The translations under genes were made by a program, and so were the position numbers. This document shows positions 44,724 to 51,694 of a stretch of DNA of 51,694 bases, in pieces. Each line of letters starts with the position of its first letter. The stretch's first letter is position 1. The notes below the pieces were generated by a model. It was given only the letters and a program-made list of their open reading frames with translations, made no database searches and had not been told where the DNA came from. The stretch spans positions 1 through 51,694 of the forward strand of contig CAYYEZ010000006.1 in NCBI GenBank assembly GCA_964471225.1, given 5' to 3'. Source of the DNA: JAGVJT01 sp964471225 (GTDB lineage Bacteria > Pseudomonadota > Gammaproteobacteria > Legionellales > Legionellaceae).

Positions 44724-46174
44724 ACGTGCAAATCTTCTGATACATAAAATTTATGATGTCTAGGTACATCTTTAAGCCATTCTTGATCTACAGGAGAAAG
44801 CCTTTCTCCCGATTCTTGTTTTTTAATAATGGTATTGATTTTTTCTTTAACTAAGGCATAAGTTGATGCTTTTTTATGAGGCACCATCAAATCATCAGCA
44901 AAACGTTTACCGTGCTGATCTTTATTAGAGCGGACAACAATAAAATCACGATCATGAGGAGGAATAGCCGTAAATTTATCATCGACATTAAGCGCCCAAC
45001 CAGCAGACCAAATAATCGGATTCAAGACAACACGAACCAAACCATACATTAGCCAACTTAACCAAGTTTTAGGATGCCAAATAGATGCATTTTTTTCTGG
45101 TGTGGTATGGCCTTCTAAGACTGATGTTAAAGAACGAAAAGAGCGAGTATTAAACAATTTAACAGGCAACCCTTCTTGTTGTAAGGTCCCTACAGTATGA
45201 GTAGCCACATTGGCCCCCAAACACTCACCTAGCATTGCAATGTTTTCAGGTTTTGCACCCAAAGCGAGTAAGCGCTGTACTTGCTCGTATGCATCGGAAT
45301 AGAGACTCTCTTGACTAGTCACGATACCTCGACTAAGACCGATTCCTCGATAATTATAGGTCACCACCGTAGCCTGTGTTTCGCGTGCATAAATTTGATA
45401 ATGTTTAAACCAATCAATGTAATTATTACTACGTGGCATGCTGGCAATAATAAAACGACGATTTGCGATATCTTCTTCTGCCGCACCATCAGGTCGTATT
45501 TCTACTGAATCAAGCGTCGCATTATCAGTCGTCTGTAATGTGTAGAAATAAAGGCGCTTTTTGTTTTTACGAAAATTATAACCCAAACGTTGCTCTAGTT
45601 TTTGATAAAAAGTCTCTTGTTGTTTCGAACTAAGATACGCTATACCACGAATATGTATTTGCTCCGGTTTAAAAGCCTTACCTTTTTTACCTTTAATTTT
45701 TCTTTCAATTTTATCTATCACTTGATCTAAATATTTATCAAGATAGTTAGATCCTGTTGGAATCCAACTTAAAATTTGACTCAACAATGAATTAGCAATT
45801 CTCGCGGCAGTCACGTGATTTACAATAAAATTATGCCAGTTTAAAAGAATGCGAATGAACATACTTTTTTTGGGGTAAACGTTCACAATCGACATTTCAT
45901 CCGCCGCAGTAAATAAAGGATCAGGATGTTTGGCATGTTGCAAGACTAGCGATTCATTTTTTTCATCTTTACGAAATAAAGGATTAATCACAAAATAACT
46001 TAATAATCGACCGATAATAGTTTGATAAATACTATAGGGAAAGCGAGCAACGCTGAAGACAAACGCCTTTAATTGCTCACTAAAACTCTGTGGAGGTAAA
46101 GTTAAGCGATAATAACCACCATCTATTTTATTTGATTGTTGTATCGTAAACTTTTTCTTTAACATTAACGCCAT
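44717..46174 (-). pseudogene. 5' part of a SidB-like alpha/beta hydrolase, truncated by the IS
   Basis: Residues 1-484 from the ATG at 46174 (a TTG at 46204 is an alternative). An N-terminal region rich in hydrophobic and basic residues precedes an alpha/beta-hydrolase core: VVTYNYRGIGLSRG, then the elbow MLGECLGANVATH. The nucleophile position is Cys (about residue 316) in place of the usual Ser. The fold and length recall Legionella SidB/SdbA-type Dot/Icm substrates. The last codons (HVS, TAA) are provided by the IS end; the real tail lies at 43153-43348. Loss of about 57 residues may or may not abolish activity, because the elbow and most of the core remain. Confidence 0.75.
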
Positions 46175-46329
46175 CCGGTGCACATACTTACCAAATTTTA
46201 CCAAGGACAGCTTAAGATTTACTTAAGTATTTAGGGTCTTTCTTCTTATCCATATCAAAAAGTTGACTCTTAGAATAACTCACCCCATACTGAAAACCAT
46301 ATGCTAAAAACATGCCAGGAGCATCTTTG

Positions 46330-46695
46330 ATGAAGATAAAAAAAGGGATTTTATTTAATTTAAGCATGATATTAATCACACCCCACTTATATGCTGAGCC
46401 AGTGTTTTCTGCTCCCAAAGATCCTGTTGCTGCCTCAGAGAGCTGTCGTCAAATTGCAATAAAATTAGACTGGCTATCTCGATACCAAGACAGACCAGCC
46501 TGTGCCAAAAACCTCGAGGGACTTCAAACCTATATCGCCTGCCAATATATTTTAAATAAACGATATAATGACGCGGAAGAGATTCTAACCACAGTCTTAT
46601 ACCAAATTAATTTTTCTATAGAAACACAGTGCTATGGACAAGACGATATGCGAGCTTTAGTGAACTCATTAGGCGAGCTTATCGGTACACTGTAG
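46330..46695 (+). CDS. small secreted protein
   Basis: A 121-residue protein with signal peptide MKIKKGILFNLSMILITPHLYA. The mature part is helical with four cysteines (SCRQIAIKLDWLSRYQDRPAC, YIACQYILNKRYNDAEEI, TQCYGQDDMRAL), suggesting two disulphides in the periplasm or outside. CCAGGAGC lies eight bases before the ATG at 46330. No family recognised. It diverges from the SidB-like gene and converges on the lasso cyclase gene. Confidence 0.6.
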   Translation: MKIKKGILFNLSMILITPHLYAEPVFSAPKDPVAASESCRQIAIKLDWLSRYQDRPACAKNLEGLQTYIACQYILNKRYNDAEEILTTVLYQINFSIETQCYGQDDMRALVNSLGELIGTL

Positions 46696-46724
46696 TCCCT
46701 ATATTTAAAACCCAGCACCACGTC

Positions 46725-46755
46725 ATCTTTCAAGCAGCTACTCTGCTTGAAAGAT
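46725..46755. terminator. perfect 13-bp hairpin between convergent genes
   Basis: ATCTTTCAAGCAG, loop CTACT, then CTGCTTGAAAGAT. It lies between the stops of the small secreted protein gene and the lasso cyclase gene and probably ends both transcripts. No strong T run follows on either strand. Confidence 0.7.
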
Positions 46756-46783
46756 CTGCACTAAAATGTGACACTAAATCATG

Positions 46784-48625
46784 CTAAAAGCTTGATAAAA
46801 AAGCTAAAATATTCAAGGCAATAGGTATCGCATGCATAGCTTGATAATCAACTTGTGTTGAACATCGATTAGTTTGCATCGGCGTAGATAATGCGTTTTT
46901 TAATTCAGTAATATTGATAATCTCGTGCATGAATTCGGTTTTAGGCAAATCAGCTAAAAATTGCCGCGCTTTGGGTAAATCTCGATTGTAACGCTCATGA
47001 TAATCAGGCGAAAATGGCTGCTTACACGTGCGAAAACGTAAATTATCAGGCAAAAGTCCACGTGCACCTACCCTTAACGCATAGCGCTTATAGCCCTGTT
47101 TTACTTTGAATTTCCCTGGCAACGCTAGGCAAAACTCAAGAAGACGCGGATCGGCATAAGGATAAGAAAAATAGATAGGATTTCCAACATCATCTAACAC
47201 ACAAGAGCTTTGGCTGCGACGATAAGACATATTTTTAGCTTGGTTAAGACGATGATTCGGGTAGACTCGACCGAGCAGCCACTCTCTAGGATTAGTTAGA
47301 TATTGCTCGGTAAAGCACGCCTTGATAAAGCCGATATTTCTTTTTCTATCTTGGCGTAGATACCAATTTTTTTGTATCACACCAGGCAGTAAAGGAAAGA
47401 CCACCTCTTTAGCTAACACACGAGACCAGCTCAGCTGATGTTGCACTGCCCATTGACGCGACTCTTGCCAGACGGTTGGCCAACGTCCGCGTAAAAAAGC
47501 CTCGGCTAAATAACCATTACCATAAAAAGAAGGCCCAAACTCACCAAAACAACCATCCAAAATCACACGCGCACCACATCGGCTTGCTGCGTTTGCAAAT
47601 GCACGATAGAGATAATAACGAGAGCCATGCCCTAATGACTCATATTCGCCAAGCGCATCAAAAGGTCCGCGCCAAGCATCCGTCACTGCCTCTACTTTTA
47701 AATTTGGCTCTTTCAAGTATTCGACAAAAGTACGCTCATCTGTATTACCTGCAGCATATTCAGGCGCCAGCAAAGCTGATAATGCAGTCAAGTTTCGCCC
47801 TTCTTCGGCCAAAATGCGTGCAGCTTGGGCCGTAATCAGGGAAGAATCTAAGCCACCACTCAACATCGAGACAACGGAACCCTGGCCACGTAATTTTCCT
47901 CGCACAATGGTTGCGAATAAATCTTGAAAAGACTCAATATACTCGTCTTCTGATTTAAAATTTAACGACTGTTGAATCCTTGGCTGCCAGTAGGGTTCAA
48001 GTTTCAACTGACCCTTTTTTAATATGAGTAAGGTGCTTGAAGGCAGTTGATAAATTTTATCGAAAAAACTCAGCTCAGGGTGCGAAAGTAAATAATCAAT
48101 ATCAGCTTGAGCGGCAATCCGCTCAAGACAAGGTCGTCTTGGCACAAATGGCAAGGCGTGCAATGCATGAGGGGATGATGCACAAGCAAAGGTCGTTGCA
48201 TCATGGTAATAATAAAGCTTGCGTTGCCCCATATGATCAAGGAAAGAAAATAAAGTTTGCAAAGACTCATCCCAAATCAATATCGCATATTCACCTATTA
48301 AATAGCGTGGACAATCACGCCCCCATTTTCGATAAGCATAAGCCACTAAAGCACTATCACTTAATCCTGGTTTAAGTTGTAATGTATCACACAGCTCGAG
48401 AGCATTAGTAATACGCCCATCAAGCATGACTGTCGTGTTGATATCAGAATCGTGGTAGATATTGTTTTGTGGGTGGCCTCCCAAAGAAACGTTTGCATTA
48501 TATAATGCAGTCTTTGATGAGACCGCGTCAAGAGAAGAAGACTCCTTATTCCTCGAACAAGTAGAGAGTACTTGTTTCAGTAATGAGATAGGAGCGTTTT
48601 TTTGACTCTGAATAAAAAAAATCAT
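46784..48625 (-). CDS. lasso-peptide-type cyclase (asparagine-synthetase homologue)
   Basis: A 613-residue AsnB homologue. The N-terminal Ntn-type domain starts MIFFIQSQKN, so the catalytic Cys2 of true glutamine-dependent asparagine synthetases is absent, as in McjC-type cyclases. The synthetase domain has the ATP-pyrophosphatase motif SMLSGGLDSSLIT (about residue 256), then ILDGCFGEFGPSFYGNG and a C-terminal AsnB-like end. Lasso cyclases adenylate an Asp/Glu side chain of the peptide and close the ring on the N-terminus. The gene starts inside the stop of the precursor gene (TAATG), which ties them together. No RRE protein or leader protease gene is adjacent, so these would act from elsewhere. 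Confidence 0.8.
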   Translation of the reverse strand: MIFFIQSQKNAPISLLKQVLSTCSRNKESSSLDAVSSKTALYNANVSLGGHPQNNIYHDSDINTTVMLDGRITNALELCDTLQLKPGLSDSALVAYAYRKWGRDCPRYLIGEYAILIWDESLQTLFSFLDHMGQRKLYYYHDATTFACASSPHALHALPFVPRRPCLERIAAQADIDYLLSHPELSFFDKIYQLPSSTLLILKKGQLKLEPYWQPRIQQSLNFKSEDEYIESFQDLFATIVRGKLRGQGSVVSMLSGGLDSSLITAQAARILAEEGRNLTALSALLAPEYAAGNTDERTFVEYLKEPNLKVEAVTDAWRGPFDALGEYESLGHGSRYYLYRAFANAASRCGARVILDGCFGEFGPSFYGNGYLAEAFLRGRWPTVWQESRQWAVQHQLSWSRVLAKEVVFPLLPGVIQKNWYLRQDRKRNIGFIKACFTEQYLTNPREWLLGRVYPNHRLNQAKNMSYRRSQSSCVLDDVGNPIYFSYPYADPRLLEFCLALPGKFKVKQGYKRYALRVGARGLLPDNLRFRTCKQPFSPDYHERYNRDLPKARQFLADLPKTEFMHEIINITELKNALSTPMQTNRCSTQVDYQAMHAIPIALNILAFLSSF

Positions 48626-48786
48626 TACGACAGTGCATTAGTTCCCAAAAGACCACCATCACCACCATTACCTTGGCTTGACTCAATCGAATAATTTAAC
48701 GCAACAACAATAGGCGAAACATAATTTTTTTTTAGACAAGTCTGAGCTTGCTCTACTTGGCTTTCAACATCTCTTTTTTCATCCAT
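48625..48786 (-). CDS. lasso-like precursor peptide upstream of the cyclase
   Basis: A 53-residue peptide too short for most gene finders. It begins MDEKRDVESQVEQAQ, has the leader motif LKKNYVSPIVVAL (Y22, P25) and ends in a Gly-rich core, SSQGNGGDGGLLGTNALS. With Ser36 as core residue 1, Asp43 is residue 8, a usual lasso ring size; Ser37 would give a seven-member ring. The leader motif KKxYVSP is shared with the peptide at 29745-29936. CGGAGTATAAA gives a good ribosome site. The stop overlaps the cyclase start by one base. The Thr normally two residues before the core is missing, so the cleavage site is uncertain. Confidence 0.7.
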   Translation of the reverse strand: MDEKRDVESQVEQAQTCLKKNYVSPIVVALNYSIESSQGNGGDGGLLGTNALS

Positions 48787-48899
48787 TTTATACTCCGTTT
48801 TCCATTTTAAGTCATAACTCTAAAGACGCCATCACTCACTTCGTTTGGGATGAGGTCTGCTCTATGATATTACTTCAAGGTCCAATTTAGATCTTTATT

Positions 48900-48928
48900 T
48901 TTACATTTTGTTCTTTTTGTTATACAAT
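48900..48928 (+). promoter_or_regulatory. sigma70-type promoter of the PTxQPS protein gene
   Basis: TTTACA and TACAAT are separated by 17 bases, each one base off the consensus. Transcription would start near 48935, downstream of the TTG at 48908, which supports the GTG at 48971 as the true start of the gene. Confidence 0.45.
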
Positions 48929-48970
48929 AAGGTACGGAAAAATCATGCAGTCCATGCTAACGGAGATCTC

Positions 48971-51472
48971 GTGCTAAAAAAATCCCTCACGCTACTACAG
49001 TTTGGCCTTTTGTTATCCGCGTCCTACGCTATACCCGATTCAGTACAATTCTTACTAAGTTTTGCCGTAATTGCAAGTGTTTTTCCGTGGCGAGCTTCAG
49101 CCACCTCAACCAGTACGCTGACGATTTTAGAGGGGAATAGCACGTACTCTCTGGCTGTTATCGGGCCTCTTCTTGAGTCCGATGGTATTCAATATATCAC
49201 CGGCACAAATTATAGAGGGACGAATACTCAACAATTCAGAAATGGTGTGCTCATTCGTTTAAATAACGATAGTCAGTCCATCATAAGTCAAGCATATACA
49301 TTAGGTACACTCACTTCATTTCAATCACAGTTTCTATCAAATGACACGCTTTATGCTTATGGATCAACAACCTATAACAACCAACTCACGCCCTATTTCA
49401 GCAAAAATGATAAATATAACTTAACTCACTTGAACTCTTGGACGATACAAGGCGTCACCGGCACCGCACTCAAAATCGAAAATTCCCCAGCACAAAATCA
49501 CATCTGCTTTTGCACAAGTGGTCGAGTATTTGAAATTAATTTTGATACAGAAAACATTCTCTCTGCCTACTCTATCAGAGTTGCTGGAAATTCAGCGATT
49601 TCATCAACCATGATCCGCCTACAAGACGGTGATTATTTATTTTCTGGAAGCGCTCAATCCAAAGGATGGGTCACGAGATTAAAGTATAACAACAGTGCCT
49701 GGAGCGAAGTGTGGTCACGCAATTTAGCTGCCTCATCGGCCATTAATATTTTAGATACACTCGAAGATCATGATCGCATTTACCTCACAGGCACCTTAGG
49801 CACAGACGCTTATATCGCGGCGATTAACGCATCTTCAGGTGAAAATTTATGGGCACCTCGCTCTATTGGTGGAGCGGGTACAGATGTATTACGCGGCATT
49901 CAGAAAAAAACTGATACAAGTAATGATCTCATTGCTTATGGCTACACCTCGACCGGCATGAGCGGGAGTAACTTTGCTTACTGGCTTTTATCACTTGATG
50001 CCAATGCAAATATTCAAAAAAATATGAATTTAAATGGGACTGGAAGCAGTGTTTTAAGCTATGTCGCTTCTCATAGCTCAGGGGCCATAACCCTGTCTGG
50101 TTACTCAAACGCTTATGGCGGCTCTTTAAACAAACCGCTGTTAGTCACAACAGATAACAACGGTGATATCGATAAGACCATTCTCCATCCTTATGGCTTT
50201 AGTTATAACGATATGTCATCTCAAATGACACTAGATGCGATAGCCATCACCAACTCTCCAACAACCGTTTCATTTATGCCTATCAGCGGAGCATCTTTTG
50301 TGCGCGTGAATGTTACTATTTCTGATCCAAAAATCAAAAAACTACTGGATGTCACAGCAACGCCGTACCCCACAAGCCAACCGACAGGCCAGCCTAGTAA
50401 CGCCCCATCAGGACAACCTACTCGACGTCCTACAGGACAACCTAGTATCGTTCCATCAGGACAACCTACTCGACGTCCGACCGGTATGCCCAGCAACTCA
50501 CCATCGAGCCAACCTACGGGTCAACCTAGCATCTCACCATCGGGACAACCTACTCGACGTCCGACTGGTACGCCTAGCAACTCACCATCGAGCCAACCTA
50601 CTCGACGTCCGACGGGCCAACCGAGTAAAAAGCCATCGAGTCAGCCAACTCGGCTTCCGACAGCACAACCATCAGCATCATCCAATAAGCAAAATTATAC
50701 ATTGAATCCTGCCATCATAGCTGGGGCAATAATCGGCTCCGTATTTGCTTCAGTGGTGGCTATGTATCTGTTTATGCGATACAAAACTAATCCGTGGCTT
50801 AAAGAAAGACTTCAATTTTTAAATCAACAAAAATTAATCAATCCACGACGAAATCGCCGTGTTGCAACAACTGAACAGATACATCAGATCGCACCAGCGC
50901 CAGAGTTAGGTGACGAAGAGAATCAGCTAATGACTCAACAAGAGGATGTACGTCGACCTTCTTTAGCAAAATCTGTTTCTCAGGAAAGCCTCTCTGCCGA
51001 TAGTGATCTTGATTATGAGAAATGGGCAAATTACATCAAACGACAAAAATCAATCTCAATTGGAAGCGAATTAAGCCTAAATCAAGAGCATCGGGTAGAT
51101 GAATCACCTATGCAAGGTCGTGCAACACAAAAACGATCCGCCTCTTACGCCCGTGTCTTACCCAGGCTATCGTCTGTTTCAAAATTCTCAGACAATAGAT
51201 CTATTCACCCGGAAATAGGAACCCACCCCTCTATCAGTAGCAGTGATTCACATAACACTGAGTATTATTGTATTAGCTCTATGAGTAGCGATGACTCTCA
51301 TGACACTGAGTATTATTGTATTAGCTCTATGAGTAGCGATGACTCAGATGATAACTCCGAGCATTTTATTGGAACAATGAGTGATAGTGATTCGCTTGAT
51401 AACCTTGAACTCTCATCCTCTTCCTCCGACGACGATGATGAGTCTTTAGGCAAACAAACTAGGATGAAATGA
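48971..51472 (+). CDS. type-I-membrane-like protein with propeller-like head, PTxQPS repeats and Ser/Asp-rich tail
   Basis: An 833-residue protein from GTG 48971, which follows CGGAGATCTC. A hydrophobic N-terminus (LKKSLTLLQFGLLLSASYAI and a second segment) acts as signal or anchor. Residues about 45-460 are repetitive beta-strands (DGIQYITGTNYRGTN, DRIYLTGTLGTDAYIAAIN, GSNFAYWLLSLDAN), propeller-like. A Pro/Thr/Gln/Ser stalk of about 100 residues follows, then one membrane helix (IIAGAIIGSVFASVVAMYLF) with the basic stop MRYKTNPWLKERL, and an acidic Ser/Asp tail holding a duplicated 16-residue unit with TEYYCISSMSSDDS. The order head-stalk-helix-tail is that of eukaryotic surface proteins, especially of stramenopiles. 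Acquisition from a protist host is inference. Confidence 0.75.
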   Translation: MLKKSLTLLQFGLLLSASYAIPDSVQFLLSFAVIASVFPWRASATSTSTLTILEGNSTYSLAVIGPLLESDGIQYITGTNYRGTNTQQFRNGVLIRLNNDSQSIISQAYTLGTLTSFQSQFLSNDTLYAYGSTTYNNQLTPYFSKNDKYNLTHLNSWTIQGVTGTALKIENSPAQNHICFCTSGRVFEINFDTENILSAYSIRVAGNSAISSTMIRLQDGDYLFSGSAQSKGWVTRLKYNNSAWSEVWSRNLAASSAINILDTLEDHDRIYLTGTLGTDAYIAAINASSGENLWAPRSIGGAGTDVLRGIQKKTDTSNDLIAYGYTSTGMSGSNFAYWLLSLDANANIQKNMNLNGTGSSVLSYVASHSSGAITLSGYSNAYGGSLNKPLLVTTDNNGDIDKTILHPYGFSYNDMSSQMTLDAIAITNSPTTVSFMPISGASFVRVNVTISDPKIKKLLDVTATPYPTSQPTGQPSNAPSGQPTRRPTGQPSIVPSGQPTRRPTGMPSNSPSSQPTGQPSISPSGQPTRRPTGTPSNSPSSQPTRRPTGQPSKKPSSQPTRLPTAQPSASSNKQNYTLNPAIIAGAIIGSVFASVVAMYLFMRYKTNPWLKERLQFLNQQKLINPRRNRRVATTEQIHQIAPAPELGDEENQLMTQQEDVRRPSLAKSVSQESLSADSDLDYEKWANYIKRQKSISIGSELSLNQEHRVDESPMQGRATQKRSASYARVLPRLSSVSKFSDNRSIHPEIGTHPSISSSDSHNTEYYCISSMSSDDSHDTEYYCISSMSSDDSDDNSEHFIGTMSDSDSLDNLELSSSSSDDDDESLGKQTRMK
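50368..50673 (+). repeat. PTxQPS coding repeat
   Basis: Units of 12 and 16 residues built from four-residue blocks (QPTGQPSNAPSG, QPTRRPTGQPSIVPSG, QPTRRPTGMPSNSPSS and so on). DNA copies share blocks such as CAACCTACTCGACGTCC five times. Confidence 0.9.
51257..51352 (+). repeat. 48-bp duplication in the Ser/Asp-rich tail
   Basis: The stretch starting ACTGAGTATTATTGTATTAG at 51257 recurs at 51305 with an identical core, encoding two copies of TEYYCISSMSSDDS. Confidence 0.85.
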
Positions 51473-51538
51473 AGCTAATTTGAAAGAAAATCACTCTAAT
51501 AACTAGGTCATGTGAACCAATTTTTAATTAATTGCAAG

Positions 51539-51600
51539 ATAGGCAGTTTTTATAGTGTCATTCGATTGCGATTGTAAACAACACTAAATGGACTGCCTAT
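51539..51600. promoter_or_regulatory. nested inverted repeat in front of a transposase start
   Basis: ATAGGCAGT (51539-51547) pairs with ACTGCCTAT (51592-51600), and AGTGT (51554-51558) pairs with ACACT (51581-51585). The transposase ATG follows immediately. It may be the terminal inverted repeat plus leader hairpin of an insertion sequence, which would keep outside transcripts from translating the transposase. Confidence 0.55.
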
Positions 51601-51694
51601 ATGAACAATAATATACAAGATGATGCCTGGGATTCAATTTATTCTTTTCTTCAAAGCGTTGGCGGCTTGCATAGAAAGAAGGCAATAGACATGA
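51601..51694 (+). CDS. start of an IS5-type transposase, cut by the window edge
   Basis: The 31 visible residues begin MNNNIQDDAWDSIYSFLQ, followed by LHRKKAIDM. The pattern (D/E)xxWxxIxxFL then a basic stretch is that of the N-terminal DUF4096-like domain of IS5-group transposases. The frame is open at the edge. No ribosome site is visible because the preceding hairpin ends at the ATG. Confidence 0.5.
   Translation, partial: MNNNIQDDAWDSIYSFLQSVGGLHRKKAIDM

Noticed and set aside
46212..46418. Minus-strand frame of up to 68 residues just upstream of the SidB-like gene
   Set aside because: It overlaps the start and signal peptide of the well-supported plus-strand gene at 46330, lacks a ribosome site and has no recognisable motif. 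A 33-residue version from an internal ATG cannot be excluded.
50221..50496. Minus-strand frame rich in Gly/Val/Arg opposite the PTxQPS repeat
   Set aside because: It is the antisense of the repeat; the repeat keeps several frames open. No ribosome site.
1..51694. CRISPR arrays, tRNA and rRNA genes
   Set aside because: None seen. The only regular repeats are coding (129-bp, PTxQPS and 48-bp units).

Overview
The window looks like a chromosomal segment of an A+T-rich gammaproteobacterium with an intracellular, Legionellales-like gene repertoire. The basis is the conserved ndk-rlmN-rodZ-hisS order, a cyoABCD operon with an FNR-type regulator, and several proteins resembling secreted host-directed effectors: a CX5R phosphoinositide-phosphatase-like protein with a C-terminal membrane hairpin, a SidB-like hydrolase, an LRR/transglutaminase-like/AAA+ giant, and a solenoid of 43-residue repeats. 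Species cannot be named from the sequence alone. No tRNA, rRNA or CRISPR array was recognised.

Layout. 1-3024: housekeeping genes on the minus strand (ndk, rlmN, short rodZ, hisS), with hisS broken at the left edge and joined to unrelated DNA. 3099-13985: a membrane protein with a papain-like tail, a membrane-anchored alpha/beta hydrolase, riboflavin synthase, a dihydrouridine synthase, an outer-membrane-barrel/secreted-protein pair, a tandem-repeat protein and an unknown 580-residue protein. 14080-19159: cyoABCD, fnr and a DUF2892 gene, with a near-consensus FNR box in front of cyoA. 19256-29063: phosphatase-like effector candidate, YhiN-family flavoprotein and the 2054-residue giant. 29225-30650: a small secreted protein, then a tight run of three short peptides (the first lasso-precursor-like) and a GRDP-like protein. 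30713-34630: dbpA, a small membrane protein, and a decayed amidase joined to a truncated NRPS condensation domain. The NRPS fragment follows an MFS exporter and a type II thioesterase, so this is the relic of a nonribosomal peptide cluster. 36785-42164: PcfJ-like protein, a second barrel/secreted-protein pair and an unknown protein. 42366-46174: a Ser-rich protein and a complete IS256-family element with a 9-bp target duplication, inserted in frame within a SidB-like gene. 46330-48786: a small secreted protein and a lasso-peptide-type cyclase with its precursor peptide. 48971-51472: a type-I-membrane-like protein with PTxQPS repeats of a kind best known from protists. The right edge holds the start of another transposase.

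The two most novel-looking systems are (i) the lasso-like loci: two precursors about 19 kb apart share a KKxYVSP leader motif, one sits beside a cyclase that lacks the glutaminase cysteine, and the other heads a run of small ORFs ending in a GRDP-like gene; and (ii) the LRR/transglutaminase-like/tandem-AAA+ giant with a c-Myc-like nuclear localisation sequence at its C-terminus. Signs of decay and rearrangement (broken hisS, NRPS relic, IS-split hydrolase) suggest a genome in flux.
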